This document shows positions 16,303 through 25,606 of a stretch of DNA of 64,000 nucleotides, piece by piece; the stretch's first letter is position 1; each line of letters begins with the position of its first letter. The notes below the pieces were generated by a model that saw nothing but the letters and a program-made list of their open reading frames with translations, had not been told where the DNA came from and searched no databases. Source of the DNA: Fusobacterium naviforme (lineage in GTDB: Bacteria; Bacillota; Clostridia; Lachnospirales; Lachnospiraceae); contig PYGH01000001.1 in NCBI GenBank assembly GCA_003014445.1, positions 620,001 through 684,000 of the forward strand, read 5' to 3'. Made by a program: the position numbers and the translations under genes.

Positions 16303-17139
16303 ATGAGCGCCGTGATTGAAATTTTAAAGGTGATCGTGCTGGGCATGGTAGAGGGCTTTACAGAGTGGCTCCCCATCAGCTCCACCGGTCACCTGATACT
16401 GATTGATAATCTGATCCGCCTCAATGTATCGGCGGAATTTATGGCAATGTTCCGGGTTGTGATTCAGCTCGGGGCGATACTTGCAGTCGTGGTGCTGTAC
16501 TTCCGGAAGCTGAATCCTCTGGACAGCAGAAAGCGGGCTTCTCAGCAGAGAGCCACCTGGATGCTCTGGATGAAGATCGTGCTTGCATGCCTGCCCGCCG
16601 CATTTTTCGGCTTTTTTCTGGATGACTGGCTGGATGCACATCTCTACAATGGCTTTGTTGTGTCCCTCACTCTGATTCTCTACGGCCTGCTCTTTATACT
16701 GATAGAGGACAGAAATAAATTTCGAAAGCCGGAGATCGTGAAGACGGGGAAGCTCAGCTTTCAGACGGCCTTCTATATCGGTGTGTTTCAGGTTCTTGCT
16801 CTGATCCCGGGGACCTCGCGCTCCGGGGCGACGATCATCGGCGCCATGCTGCTCGGCTGCTCGCGCGCCGTCGCCGCGGAATTTTCCTTCTTTCTGGGCA
16901 TTCCCGTGATGTTCGGTGCGAGTCTCTTGAAAATTGTGAAGTTCGGCCTGCATTTCAGCCTGCTGGAGTTCTTTTATCTGCTGCTCGGCATGGCTGTGGC
17001 CTTTTTTGTGTCCGTCTACTCCATTCAGTTCCTGATGAGCTGGGTGAAGAAAAATGACTTCAAGCTCTTCGGTTACTATCGCATCGTGCTGGGCGTGATT
17101 GTTCTGATTTGGTACACAATCTCTTCGATTGTGGGATGA
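16303..17139 (+). CDS. uppP: Undecaprenyl-diphosphate phosphatase (BacA/UppP)
   Basis: 278 aa. Membrane enzyme recycling undecaprenyl pyrophosphate for cell-wall synthesis; confers bacitracin tolerance. Both signature regions are present: [15 protein letters not shown] at about residues 15-29 and [18 protein letters not shown] at about 165-182, with eight or so membrane segments. ATG 16303 sits 7 nt after AGGAGGG; a GTG at 16285 overlapping ung is less likely. Confidence 0.95.
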   Translation: MSAVIEILKVIVLGMVEGFTEWLPISSTGHLILIDNLIRLNVSAEFMAMFRVVIQLGAILAVVVLYFRKLNPLDSRKRASQQRATWMLWMKIVLACLPAAFFGFFLDDWLDAHLYNGFVVSLTLILYGLLFILIEDRNKFRKPEIVKTGKLSFQTAFYIGVFQVLALIPGTSRSGATIIGAMLLGCSRAVAAEFSFFLGIPVMFGASLLKIVKFGLHFSLLEFFYLLLGMAVAFFVSVYSIQFLMSWVKKNDFKLFGYYRIVLGVIVLIWYTISSIVG

Positions 17140-17208
17140 ACCGCCTCACTTTCCTGGCGCAGTGCTTTTGTTTTAGGGAAAAGAAAATCACAATTTCCAT
17201 AAAGTAAA

Positions 17209-17257
17209 ATAATAGAGTACGGTGACGGTCACGGGACTGCCAGCGTACTCTTGTTAT
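17209..17257. terminator. Bidirectional terminator between uppP and arcC
   Basis: GAGTACG (17215-17221) pairs with CGTACTC (17244-17250), flanked by AATAATA on the left and TTGTTATTTT on the right, with an inner GTGAC/GTCAC stem. Lies between converging genes. Confidence 0.65.
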
Positions 17258-17269
17258 TTTGGACTTACT

Positions 17270-18205
17270 TTATGCGATGCGGGTGCCTGCCCGGCCCTTC
17301 AGCGCCGCCTGCGCCTTCGCGAGCGAGGTGATGATGGCAGTGCGGTTTCTGCCGGACTCGACAAAATCGACCGCTGCGCGTATCTTTGGAAGCATACTCT
17401 TGAACTCAAAGTGTCCGGCGGCCATGTACTGCTTCGCAGCCTCGATGCTCATCTCGCTGATGGGCTCCTCGGCGGGAGTTCCAAAATTCAGCGTGACATT
17501 GTCCACAGCAGTGACGATCATCAGCACATCGGCATCTATCTCGCGCGCCAGCAGTCCGCTGGTCAAATCTTTTTCAATGACGGCACTTGCACCTCGCAGG
17601 GCAGTGCCCTGCTCCATGACAGGAACGCCGCCGCCACCGCAGCAGATCACCAGCTGATCGGCGTCCAGCAGAGCCTTGATGGCATCGATCTCTACGATCG
17701 CCACGGGATTCGGTGCGGGGACGATGCGCTGGTAGCCCTTGCCGGGCACCTCGACTGTCTGATTGCCCTTTGCGTCTTCGACGGCGGCTTCATCTGCACT
17801 CATGCAGCGCCCGATTGTCTTCAACGGATCATAAAAGGCTTCATCGTAGGGATTGACAGTGACCTGAGTGATGATGGTGGAAACTGTTTTGTAGATACCG
17901 CGGGACAGAAGCTCAGAGCGCAGACCGTTCTGCAGATCGTAACCTATGTAGCCTTGGCTCATGGCAGAGCAGACGGCGAGCGGAACACTGGTATACTCGT
18001 CAGGATGCGAGAGCGCAAATTCGCTCATTCCCCCGTGAATCATACCGACCTGCGGTACATTGGAGTGCGTCAGTGCGACCTGCCAGCCCTCCTGAATGAA
18101 ATCTGCGATAATCGGAGCGGTCTTTCCGATCGCAGCCTTCTGCTCGGGAAGATTGGTTCCGAGATCTTTATGTCCTAGCGAAAGAACGAGACGTTTTTTT
18201 GCCAT
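17270..18205 (-). CDS. arcC: Carbamate kinase
   Basis: 311 aa, normal length. Amino acid kinase fold with ITQVTVNPYDEAFYDPLKTIGRCMSADEA and VICCGGGGVPVME clearly of the carbamate kinase family, which makes ATP from carbamoyl phosphate. The N-terminal nucleotide loop reads LSLGHKDLG rather than the usual ALGGNALG, and THSNVPQVG replaces THGNGPQVG. No arcA, arcB or antiporter gene lies nearby, so the source of carbamoyl phosphate is unclear. Start at 18205 behind AGGAGGTTCAGA. Promoter on the minus strand: TTGCTT (18262-18257), 17 nt, TATAAT (18239-18234). Confidence 0.88.
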   Translation of the reverse strand: MAKKRLVLSLGHKDLGTNLPEQKAAIGKTAPIIADFIQEGWQVALTHSNVPQVGMIHGGMSEFALSHPDEYTSVPLAVCSAMSQGYIGYDLQNGLRSELLSRGIYKTVSTIITQVTVNPYDEAFYDPLKTIGRCMSADEAAVEDAKGNQTVEVPGKGYQRIVPAPNPVAIVEIDAIKALLDADQLVICCGGGGVPVMEQGTALRGASAVIEKDLTSGLLAREIDADVLMIVTAVDNVTLNFGTPAEEPISEMSIEAAKQYMAAGHFEFKSMLPKIRAAVDFVESGRNRTAIITSLAKAQAALKGRAGTRIA

Positions 18206-18233
18206 TCTGAACCTCCTGAACTGTGTTGAATTT

Positions 18234-18279
18234 ATTATAGATTCGCAGGGTGGAAAAAGCAACTGAAAGAGGGTATACT
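18234..18279. promoter_or_regulatory. Divergent promoters for arcC and the CPBP protease
   Basis: Minus strand: TTGCTT at 18262-18257 and TATAAT at 18239-18234, 17-nt spacer, for arcC. Plus strand: TATACT at 18274-18279, with weak TGGAAA at 18251-18256, for the CPBP gene; its transcript would start only a few bases before the ATG at 18289. Confidence 0.55.
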
Positions 18280-18288
18280 AAGCCTATT

Positions 18289-19053
18289 ATGGAGAGCTCT
18301 GCAAGGGCGTTATTGCGCTGTCTGATGCCGATTATTTTTTATATGTTTCTGGAGCTGCTGCTCGCGGCTGTGGTGACAGCTGCGCCCGGGGGAGCTGTTA
18401 AGTTGCGCCTTCATATGATGATTCTGCAGGAGGTACTCTGTCTGCCCTTCTTTTTCTGGCTTTATTTAAGCGACGGGAGAGCAGGATGGAGGCCGGCGGA
18501 GCGGAGCTCTGAGCTTTTGCTTCTGTCCTGGCTTATTCTCACGGCAGGTTTTGCCGGCTTCTATCTGCTCCTGAATCTTACGATCTCGCTGAGCAGGCTT
18601 GGCTCCATAGATGCGGGCTTTCAGAGCGCAGCGCAGCTGTTCTCCGAAGGAAAATTCGCAGAGCGCCTGCTGCTCACGGCGCTGCTGGCACCGGCGGCAG
18701 AGGAGCTGATGTTTCGGGGGCTGCTGCTCAGAAGACTGTCTGTGTTCTGCGGAGAGAACAGGGCGCTTCTTTTCTCGGCGCTCGCGTTCGGGCTCTTTCA
18801 CGGAAATCTGACACAGGGTATTGCTGCGGCGCTGCTGGCGCTCATACTCGGATGGATTTATTTGAAGACGGATGCGCTCTTGCTGACTATATGTATGCAC
18901 GGCACAGGCAATATGCTGATTCTGCTGCTTGTGCAGACAGAGCGCGGGCAGAAGCTTGCGGCAAGTCCGGGGCTCTGGGCCGTGGCACTTGGCTTTTTTC
19001 TTTTGGCGGTCTGCTATCTGCGTCGCCGCGCTGCTGCGAGGATCTCAGCATAA
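18289..19053 (+). CDS. CPBP family intramembrane metalloprotease (CAAX/Abi)
   Basis: 254 aa, about seven or eight hydrophobic segments. Conserved family motifs: APAAEELMFRGLLLRRL (EExxxR, about residues 131-147), ALAFGLFHGNLTQGI (FxxxH) and the later HGTGN. These glutamates and histidines form the protease active site; bacterial members act in peptide or bacteriocin processing and membrane proteostasis. A GTG at 18250 is also in frame, but the only -10-like element (TATACT) lies between it and ATG 18289, so the shorter form is preferred with little or no leader. Single gene. Confidence 0.82.
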   Translation: MESSARALLRCLMPIIFYMFLELLLAAVVTAAPGGAVKLRLHMMILQEVLCLPFFFWLYLSDGRAGWRPAERSSELLLLSWLILTAGFAGFYLLLNLTISLSRLGSIDAGFQSAAQLFSEGKFAERLLLTALLAPAAEELMFRGLLLRRLSVFCGENRALLFSALAFGLFHGNLTQGIAAALLALILGWIYLKTDALLLTICMHGTGNMLILLLVQTERGQKLAASPGLWAVALGFFLLAVCYLRRRAAARISA

Positions 19054-19262
19054 AGTCCGGATGTTCTTTTTTGCGTTTTGTGTTCTGGTTTTAGCCTGTG
19101 ATTTTGTCGTATTCTGCTTCGGCGGTAAGACCGGAGTCTCAAAAATGCGGAAATTCAGGCGGCGGGCGTGAGGATCAGCGGTCTGCTTTTTGGTTTTGCA
19201 TGAAGCTTTTGTATTAAGAAAAACAATCCGCAGCCAAGGCGCGGAACGGAAGGAGTGGTGGT
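19054..19262. other. Intergenic region before the glycosyltransferase
   Basis: 209 bp with a T-rich stretch after the CPBP stop (TTCTTTTTTGCGTTTTG) and RBS GGAAGGAGTGGT at the right end. I see no gene or clear hairpin terminator in it. Confidence 0.4.
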
Positions 19263-20282
19263 ATGAAACTGCTTAGTATTGCTGTGCCCTGTTATAACAG
19301 TGCCGCATATATGGATCACTGCATCAGAACCCTGCTGCATGGCGGGGACGAGGTGGAGATTCTGATCGTCAATGACGGCTCTGCAAAGGATAACACTGCG
19401 GAGATTGCGGATCGCTATGAGAGGGAGTACCCAGGTATATGCCGCGCGATCCATCAGGAGAACGGCGGACACGGGAGTGCTGTCTGTGCGGGACTCGCAA
19501 AGGCGAGCGGCGTTTTTTTTAAGGTTGTCGATTCAGATGACTGGGTGGATGAGGAGGCCTACGACAAGGTGCTTGCGACGCTCCGCGGCTTCACGGAGCA
19601 GAATACGCAGCTGGATATGCTGGTCAGTAACTTTGTCTATGAAAAAGAAGGGGCGGCGCATAAGCGCATTATGAATTACCGCCGTGTGATTCCAAAGGGT
19701 CAGCTGATCAGCTGGAACGAGATCGGACATTTCCTTCCGGGGCAGTATATCCTGATGCATTCCGTGATCTACCGCACTCAGCTGCTCAGAGATACCGGGC
19801 TGGATCTTCCGAAGCATACCTTCTATGTGGACAATATTTTTGTCTATCAGCCGCTGCCCCAGGTGAAGACGCTCTACTATCTGGATGTAAATTTCTACCG
19901 CTATTTCATAGGCCGCTCGGATCAGTCGGTCAATGAACAGGTGATGATAGGGCGTATCGACCAGCAGATCCGCGTGACGAAGCTCATGCTGAGCTACTAC
20001 GACCCCTACAAAATACCACAGCGGAAGCTGCGCCGTTACATGATACTCTATCTGGAGATTATGATGATCATATGTTCCATCCTCGCGATCAAGTCCGGCA
20101 CAGAGGAGAATTTTGTGAAGAAGAAGGAAATATGGCGTTACCTGAGGGAGCAGAACCTGCATCTCTATCTCCGCATCCGCTGGGGCTTCCTCGGACAGAG
20201 CGTGAATCTTCCGGGCAGGAGCGGCCGCAGCGTCTCCGTCGCAGCATACAAGATTGCCCAGAAATTTTATGGCTTTAACTGA
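19263..20282 (+). CDS. Family 2 glycosyltransferase
   Basis: 339 aa. GT-A fold at the N-terminus: LLSIAVPCYNSAAYMDHCI, ILIVNDGSAKDNT and the DXD-like VVDSDDWVDEEAY near residue 95-107. Transfers sugar from a nucleotide-sugar to a surface polymer or lipid acceptor, in the cytosol or at the membrane. The C-terminal 100 residues are helical and basic. No polysaccharide cluster surrounds it, so the acceptor is unknown. RBS GGAAGGAGTGGT; followed by a strong terminator. Confidence 0.9.
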   Translation: MKLLSIAVPCYNSAAYMDHCIRTLLHGGDEVEILIVNDGSAKDNTAEIADRYEREYPGICRAIHQENGGHGSAVCAGLAKASGVFFKVVDSDDWVDEEAYDKVLATLRGFTEQNTQLDMLVSNFVYEKEGAAHKRIMNYRRVIPKGQLISWNEIGHFLPGQYILMHSVIYRTQLLRDTGLDLPKHTFYVDNIFVYQPLPQVKTLYYLDVNFYRYFIGRSDQSVNEQVMIGRIDQQIRVTKLMLSYYDPYKIPQRKLRRYMILYLEIMMIICSILAIKSGTEENFVKKKEIWRYLREQNLHLYLRIRWGFLGQSVNLPGRSGRSVSVAAYKIAQKFYGFN

Positions 20283-20289
20283 ATGAATG

Positions 20290-20321
20290 TAAAAAACTCC
20301 CCGTTGACGGGGAGTTTTTTG
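20290..20321. terminator. Bidirectional intrinsic terminator
   Basis: ACTCCCC (20297-20303 region) pairs with GGGGAGT around GTTGAC-type loop, with A-run before and T-run after: AAAAAACTCCCC ... GGGGAGTTTTTT. It closes the glycosyltransferase gene and the convergent PAP2 gene. Confidence 0.88.
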
Positions 20322-20327
20322 TGCCGT

Positions 20328-21017
20328 TTATGCAGCGTGCTTCAGATCTTCCTTCGCCGCAGCGTCGCTGAGAGACGGAATCGGAATGTCGCCATAGACC
20401 GCCTGCGCGATGAAGTAGGAGAGCACCAGCGCGCCCGCCACATCGATCAGGGAGTGCTGTTTCAAAAACACAGTGGAACAGCAGATAGAGAGTGTCAGCA
20501 GGGAGGAAAGCCGCCGGAGAAGGGGATGTGCGGCAAAATACCGGCTGTGCCACACGGCAGCATTAACCCCCATTGAATTGTAGACGTGGATGCTGGGAAA
20601 AACATTTGTAGGCGTGTCCGCTCGCTGTATGATCCATACCAGAGCCTGACAGAGCCCGTCTGCGGGATCTGCGCTGACCCGGAAGTTTGTGCCGTTGTGG
20701 TAAAGTGTGCAGATCAGGAGGCAGATACTCATGCCCGCCGCGAGAAAGATACCGAGCTGCGTCGTCTCGTCCGCGTCCCTTCTGGAGAGCAGGAAGAGCA
20801 CCCCGGGGATGTACAGGAACCACAGCAGATAGGGAATGACAAAGCCAGGGGCAAAGGGAATCAGGTCATCCAGCGAGCAGTGTATGATGTGATATCCTGA
20901 GCGCACACTCACGGTTTGCTCCAGAAAGCGGAACCACAGCAGATAGAAGATGGTGTAGCCAATGCCGCAGAGATATCTGTATTTTCGAATAAAGAGGTAG
21001 AGTCGATTTTGCTTCAT
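20328..21017 (-). CDS. PAP2 superfamily membrane phosphatase
   Basis: 229 aa, about six membrane segments. The PAP2/inositol-phosphorylceramide-synthase-like core is visible: TPTNVFPSIHVYNSMGVN (SxH motif near residue 142) and STVFLKQHSLIDVAGALVLSY (xHxxxD motif near 187). The family dephosphorylates lipid phosphates such as phosphatidate or polyprenyl pyrophosphates at the outer membrane face. No KxxxxxxRP motif is obvious, so it belongs to a divergent subgroup. Monocistronic on the minus strand. Confidence 0.8.
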   Translation of the reverse strand: MKQNRLYLFIRKYRYLCGIGYTIFYLLWFRFLEQTVSVRSGYHIIHCSLDDLIPFAPGFVIPYLLWFLYIPGVLFLLSRRDADETTQLGIFLAAGMSICLLICTLYHNGTNFRVSADPADGLCQALVWIIQRADTPTNVFPSIHVYNSMGVNAAVWHSRYFAAHPLLRRLSSLLTLSICCSTVFLKQHSLIDVAGALVLSYFIAQAVYGDIPIPSLSDAAAKEDLKHAA

Positions 21018-21165
21018 GGAAACCTCGTAATCGTCTGAAGAGTGATCCTATGTCAACGTTTCATGATGTATAAAATCATAGCACCTGAATATTGAAATAA
21101 ACAGAAGAAAAATATACAAAATTGAGAAGAAAAACTAAAAAGAATATAAAAAGTCAAACAACAGC

Positions 21166-21195
21166 AAAAAAGAGCCCCGATCTCAGGACTCTTTC
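21166..21195 (-). terminator. Intrinsic terminator after tRNA-Met
   Basis: On the minus strand AGAGTCC (loop TGAGATCG) GGGCTCT is followed by TTTTT just past the tRNA 3' end. Confidence 0.7.
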
Positions 21196-21196
21196 G

Positions 21197-21270
21197 TAGC
21201 GGAAGGGAGATTTGAACTCTCGACACCACGGGTATGAACCGTGTGCTCTAGCCAACTGAGCTATTCCGCC
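21197..21270 (-). tRNA. tRNA-Met (anticodon CAT), elongator type
   Basis: Minus strand reads GGCGGAATAGCTCAG..., a cloverleaf with acceptor GGCGGAA/TTCCGCT, D-arm AGCTCAGTTGGCTAGAGC, anticodon stem CACGG/CCGTG with loop TTCATAC (anticodon CAT), variable loop and T-arm GAGAGTTCAAATCTC. The 3' CCA is not encoded. The anticodon stem lacks the GGG/CCC pairs of initiator tRNA, so it is an elongator or, less likely, a tRNA-Ile2 precursor. Confidence 0.93.
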
Positions 21271-21540
21271 ATGCATCTCCTTTCGAAGACCATGTAAGTA
21301 TATGGGATATACCACAGCTTGTCAAGAACTTTTCTTCACATATTTCAGAATCGCCCTGGGGGGAGGTGGCGGCTGAAACTGCAGGTCTTCTGTACCGTTT
21401 TCGGACAAAAATCGGCTGGGGAAGATCGCGCAATGCAGAAGATATTTTCCACAGCAGTGCAGAATATGTTATACTTCCGTTAAACAGAGCCGAGGCTTTT
21501 TGGCGGCGCACAGAGCGGGAGCGCTCAAGGAGTGCAGCGT

Positions 21541-22470
21541 ATGCTGACATTCATTGTGAATCCGAATTCGGGCGGTGAGAAGGGGTATCGCAGCTGGAAG
21601 AAGCTGGAGCGTCATCTCATCAAAAAGAATATAGCGTATCAGGTCTTTCTGACCGGCTGCCGGGGAGAGGCGCGGGAGCTTGCGGCGCGTCTCACGGAGA
21701 CTGTGCCGGAGAGCGGAGATGTTCTGGTGGCGGTCGGCGGAGACGGGACCATGAATGAGGTTTTGGATGGCGTGCATCTCTCGGAGGAGCTGGTGCTCGG
21801 CTTTATTCCGACCGGGCGGGGCAGCGACCTTAAGCGGGGACTGCGTCTCCCGCGCACACAAAGGGCATGCTTAAAGCGTATCCTCTCTCCGCGGGAGCTG
21901 CGCCTCATGGATTACGGCGTGGTGGATTATGGCGGGGAGCGGCCGGAACACAGACGCTTTGCTGTGAGCTGCGGCAGCGGTTTTGATGCGGCGCTGACGG
22001 AGGACTTTCGCACTTTCTCCCTGCGGCACTGCACCTGCGGCTGTCTGAGAGCTGCGGCAGCGCGCACAGCGCTCTTTCTCCGATGCTTGATTCAGGGAAG
22101 AACTGTGAAGGGATACCTGCTTCTTGACGGCGTGCGGCGCGTGGAGCTGAACCATATTTTTCTCTTCTCCGCGCAGATTCAGCCGACGGAGGCGGGAGGG
22201 CTGCGGCTTGCGCCGCGCGTCTCCAATGCGGACGGGGAGCTCACCGTCTGTATTCTTCACAATCGCTCAAAGCTCCGTCTGCTGCGGATACTCATGCTGC
22301 CGGGGCGGAGAGACCCTTCTGCGTATGCAGGTGTGCGTGTCTATAACTGCCGGGAGGTAAAGCTCGTGCTGGAAGAGGGCCTGCCCTTCCATGCAGACGG
22401 GGAGAGCCTGGGCATCCAGAAAGAATTTTCAGCGCGCTGTGTAAAACAGAAGCTCAAGATCATATCCTGA
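21541..22470 (+). CDS. Diacylglycerol/lipid kinase family protein
   Basis: 309 aa. DAGK catalytic domain with [19 protein letters not shown], the nucleotide motif [15 protein letters not shown] near residue 63-77 and [13 protein letters not shown] near 90, where the usual GTGND is GRGSD. C-terminal beta-sandwich ends in LPFHADGE, matching the family's product-site DGE. It phosphorylates a lipid such as diacylglycerol. ATG 21541 lies 8 nt after AAGGAG; GTG 21532 overlaps that RBS and is rejected. First gene of a six-gene housekeeping run. Confidence 0.87.
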   Translation: MLTFIVNPNSGGEKGYRSWKKLERHLIKKNIAYQVFLTGCRGEARELAARLTETVPESGDVLVAVGGDGTMNEVLDGVHLSEELVLGFIPTGRGSDLKRGLRLPRTQRACLKRILSPRELRLMDYGVVDYGGERPEHRRFAVSCGSGFDAALTEDFRTFSLRHCTCGCLRAAAARTALFLRCLIQGRTVKGYLLLDGVRRVELNHIFLFSAQIQPTEAGGLRLAPRVSNADGELTVCILHNRSKLRLLRILMLPGRRDPSAYAGVRVYNCREVKLVLEEGLPFHADGESLGIQKEFSARCVKQKLKIIS

Positions 22471-22499
22471 CAGTATGGCGGAAGCGAAGGGTGGATGAG

Positions 22500-22982
22500 A
22501 TGATACGAATCGGACATGGCTATGATGTACACAGGCTGTCGGAGGGGCGGAAGCTCATCATCGGCGGCGTGGAGATCCCCTGCGAGAAGGGGCTGCTCGG
22601 ACACTCCGATGCGGATGTGCTCCTGCATGCGGTGACGGATGCAATCCTCGGTGCGGCGGGACTCGGTGACATCGGCCGGCATTTCCCGGACAGCGATCCG
22701 GCGTATGAGGGCATTGACAGTATGCTGCTCCTTGAGAAGGCGCGCGCACTGCTTCTTTTAAAGGGCTATCACGTGGTGAATGTGGACTGCACGATACTTG
22801 CACAGCGCCCGAAGCTTGCTCCTTACATCGACAGGATGCGGGAGCGCATTGCGTCAGGGCTTTCCGTGGAGACAGACGCAGTCAACGTAAAGGCAACAAC
22901 AGAGGAAAAACTCGGCTTCACCGGACGCGGCGAGGGCATCTCGGCGCACGCGGTATGCCTGATTGAGAAAGGATCAATATGA
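22500..22982 (+). CDS. ispF: 2-C-methyl-D-erythritol 2,4-cyclodiphosphate synthase
   Basis: 160 aa, standard length. [12 protein letters not shown] (Asp/His metal ligands), [34 protein letters not shown] and [19 protein letters not shown] are diagnostic. Fifth enzyme of the MEP isoprenoid pathway. ATG 22500 is preferred over GTG 22491 because of RBS GAAGGGTGG. Its stop overlaps the cysS start (ATGA). Other MEP genes are not in the window. Confidence 0.96.
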   Translation: MIRIGHGYDVHRLSEGRKLIIGGVEIPCEKGLLGHSDADVLLHAVTDAILGAAGLGDIGRHFPDSDPAYEGIDSMLLLEKARALLLLKGYHVVNVDCTILAQRPKLAPYIDRMRERIASGLSVETDAVNVKATTEEKLGFTGRGEGISAHAVCLIEKGSI

Positions 22983-24388
22983 AAATTTTCGACACAATGT
23001 CACGTTATAAGGAAGAGTTTGTCCCGCTTCATCCGGGAAAGGTCAGCATGTACGTCTGCGGACCCACGGTCTACAACTTCATTCATATCGGGAATGCACG
23101 TCCCATGATCTTTTTTGACACCGTGCGTCGCTACTTTGAGTACAAGGGCTATGATGTGAATTATGTCTCGAATTTCACAGATGTTGACGACAAGATCATC
23201 CGTGCGGCACAGGAGGAGGGGGTGGACGCCTCCGTCATCTCTGAGCGCTATATTGCCGAGTGCAAGAAGGATATGGCAGGTATGAATATCATGCCTGCAA
23301 CCACGCACCCGCTCGCGACGCAGGAGATCGGCGGCATGATCGAGATGATACAGCGGCTGATTGACGGCGGACACGCCTATGTGGCGCCGGACGGAACAGT
23401 CTATTACCGCGTGAGGAGCTTTGAGGGCTACGGAAAACTCTCCCATAAAAATGTTGAGGAGAATCAGTCCGGTCTCCGCACGCTGAAGGTTACCGGAGAG
23501 GAGGCAAAGGAGGATCCGAACGACTTTGTGCTCTGGAAGCCGAAAAAAGAGGGGGAGCCCTTCTGGGAGTCTCCCTGGTGCGAGGGGCGTCCCGGCTGGC
23601 ATATTGAGTGCTCGGTCATGAGCAAGAAGTACCTTGGAGAGCAGATCGACATACACGGCGGCGGCGAGGATCTGGTGTTCCCGCATCATGAGAATGAGAT
23701 CGCGCAGTCCGAGGCAGTGAGCGGCAAGCCCTTTGCAAAGTACTGGATGCACAATGCCTTCCTGAATATTGACAATGTCAAGATGTCGAAGTCGCTCGGA
23801 AACTTCAAGACTGTGCGGCAGATCAGCGAACAGTACGATCTGCAGATTCTGCGTCTCTTTATGCTGAGCGCGCACTACCGCAGCCCGTTAAACTTCTCCC
23901 GGGAGATGATGGAGGGCGCGAAGGCGAGTCTGGAGCGCATTCTGACCGGCATGGATCACCTGCGTGACTGCCTGAAAAAGGCGGAGGACAGAGCGCTGAG
24001 TGATGCGGAACATGCGGGACTTCAGCAGATGAAGTCATTGGTCACGAAGTTTGAGACCGCCATGGAGGACGATTTCAACACGGCAGACGCGATCAGCGCA
24101 GTGTTTGAGCTTATAAAGCTCTCAAACTCCACAGTGACTGAGGAGAGTGCAGGCGGCTATATAGAGGCACTGCAGCAGAGTCTCACAGCTCTCTTACAGG
24201 TGCTCGGTATTGAGCCGGAGCGAAAGGAGCTCTCTCTCGACAGCCGGGTCGAGGCGCTCATTGCGGAGCGTCAGGAGGCGAGAAAGAATAAAAACTATGC
24301 GCGTGCGGACGAGATACGCGCGGAGCTCACGAAGATGGGAATCATACTTGAGGATACCAAAGAGGGTGTAAAGTGGAAGAAGGCATAA
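22979..24388 (+). CDS. cysS: Cysteinyl-tRNA synthetase
   Basis: 469 aa. Class I synthetase: [17 protein letters not shown] carries a zinc Cys and the HIGH motif (about residues 28-42); [11 protein letters not shown] and [11 protein letters not shown] hold the remaining zinc ligands; KMSKSLGNF near 270 is the KMSKS loop. Charges tRNA-Cys. Overlaps ispF by 4 bp and mrnC by 16 bp. The ispF-cysS-mrnC-rlmB order matches the Bacillus arrangement. Confidence 0.97.
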   Translation: MKIFDTMSRYKEEFVPLHPGKVSMYVCGPTVYNFIHIGNARPMIFFDTVRRYFEYKGYDVNYVSNFTDVDDKIIRAAQEEGVDASVISERYIAECKKDMAGMNIMPATTHPLATQEIGGMIEMIQRLIDGGHAYVAPDGTVYYRVRSFEGYGKLSHKNVEENQSGLRTLKVTGEEAKEDPNDFVLWKPKKEGEPFWESPWCEGRPGWHIECSVMSKKYLGEQIDIHGGGEDLVFPHHENEIAQSEAVSGKPFAKYWMHNAFLNIDNVKMSKSLGNFKTVRQISEQYDLQILRLFMLSAHYRSPLNFSREMMEGAKASLERILTGMDHLRDCLKKAEDRALSDAEHAGLQQMKSLVTKFETAMEDDFNTADAISAVFELIKLSNSTVTEESAGGYIEALQQSLTALLQVLGIEPERKELSLDSRVEALIAERQEARKNKNYARADEIRAELTKMGIILEDTKEGVKWKKA

Positions 24389-24849
24389 GGAGCGCAGCGA
24401 CAGGATTGCGCCTCTCGGAATTCGGCTGCACAGCACAGTCCGAAGAGGACACGGCGGCGATGTATTCGCCGCTCGTTCTCGCTTACCTGGGGGATGCGGT
24501 GTATGAGCTCCTCATACGGACCAGACTTGTCCGTGCAGGAAATCGCCAGGTGAATAAGCTTCACCATGAGGCAGTGCATTACGTGAAGGCTGCTGCGCAG
24601 GCAAAGCTCAGTCAGCTTTTGCTGAATGAACTGACAGAACAGGAGCGTGCCGTGCTGAAGCGCGGTAGAAATGCACACTCCAACACCATGGCGAAGCACG
24701 CAAGCATGATAGACTACCGCATGGCGACTGCCTTTGAGGCGCTGCTCGGCTATCTCTGGCTCGCAGGACAGGAGGAACGGGTGCTGGAGCTGGTACAGCT
24801 GGGACTCGCACGGCTTTCAGAAGAAGAGAGGAAACAGAAGCAGCTATGA
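24373..24849 (+). CDS. mrnC: Mini-ribonuclease III
   Basis: 158 aa. RNase III catalytic fold without an RNA-binding domain: SPLVLAYLGDAVYELLIR with the catalytic Asp, and SNTMAKHASMIDYRMATAFEALLGYLWLAG with the catalytic Glu. Matures 23S rRNA ends. The start is a GTG at 24373 inside cysS, behind AGAGGGTGTAAA; the first 25 residues are not conserved and a later start is conceivable. Overlaps rlmB by 4 bp. Confidence 0.92.
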   Translation: MEEGIRSAATGLRLSEFGCTAQSEEDTAAMYSPLVLAYLGDAVYELLIRTRLVRAGNRQVNKLHHEAVHYVKAAAQAKLSQLLLNELTEQERAVLKRGRNAHSNTMAKHASMIDYRMATAFEALLGYLWLAGQEERVLELVQLGLARLSEEERKQKQL

Positions 24850-25586
24850 ATGAAAATGCAGTTGAGGGGCGCAATGCCGTAATCGAGGCATTGCGCGCCG
24901 GCAAGACGGTGGACAGGCTCTATGTGCAGGACGGATTGAGGGACGGCCCGATCCAGACCATACTGCGCGAGGCAAGAAAGTGCGACACCCGCGTGGAGCT
25001 TGTGTCAAAGGAGCGCCTGAATCAGATGAGCGATACCGGGCGACATCAGGGCGTGATCGCCATGGTCGCGAGCTACAGTTATGCGGAGGTAGAGGATATT
25101 TTAGAGCGCGCCAGGGAAAAACATGAACTGCCCTTCCTCTTTCTTCTGGATGGAATTGAGGATCCGTATAATCTTGGCGCAATCATACGCACCGCAAATC
25201 AGGCGGGCGCTCATGGCGTTATTATAGGAAAGAACCGCGCGGTCGGGCTCACGGCGAGTGTCGCGAGAACCTCTGCCGGTGCATTGAACTACACTCCGGT
25301 CGCAAAGGTCACGAACTTAAGCCGCACCATGGAGGAGCTGAAGAAGGAGGGACTGTGGTTTGTCTGCGCCGATATGGGCGGAGAGACCATGTATGACTTA
25401 AAGCTCACTGGGGCGATCGGTCTGGTGATCGGAAATGAAGGAAAGGGGGTCAGTGAGCTTGTGAAGAAGCACTGCGACTTCACTGCGTCCATTCCGATGA
25501 GGGGGGAGATTGATTCGCTGAACGCGAGTGTCGCGGCGGGCATTCTGGCCTATGAAATTGTGCGGCAGCGTATGGGAAAGGGCTGA
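24846..25586 (+). CDS. rlmB: 23S rRNA (guanosine-2'-O-)-methyltransferase RlmB
   Basis: 246 aa. N-terminal substrate-binding domain (VEGRNAVIEALRAGKTVDRLYV) followed by a SPOUT/TrmH methyltransferase domain with its three motifs: DPYNLGAIIRTANQAGAHG, IGNEGKGVSELV and SLNASVAAGILAYEI. Methylates G2251-equivalent in 23S rRNA. ATGA overlap with mrnC indicates co-translation. Confidence 0.95.
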   Translation: MNENAVEGRNAVIEALRAGKTVDRLYVQDGLRDGPIQTILREARKCDTRVELVSKERLNQMSDTGRHQGVIAMVASYSYAEVEDILERAREKHELPFLFLLDGIEDPYNLGAIIRTANQAGAHGVIIGKNRAVGLTASVARTSAGALNYTPVAKVTNLSRTMEELKKEGLWFVCADMGGETMYDLKLTGAIGLVIGNEGKGVSELVKKHCDFTASIPMRGEIDSLNASVAAGILAYEIVRQRMGKG

Positions 25587-25606
25587 TAAAACAAGGGAGG
25601 TTTTCT

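Noticed and set aside
21197-21270. tRNA-Met as a mobile-element attachment site
   Set aside because: No integrase gene or direct repeat of the tRNA 3' end was seen on either side.
22900-23000. T-box leader before cysS
   Set aside because: cysS overlaps ispF by 4 bp, leaving no room for a leader; the region before gltX (55489-55591) is also too short and lacks the T-box sequence.
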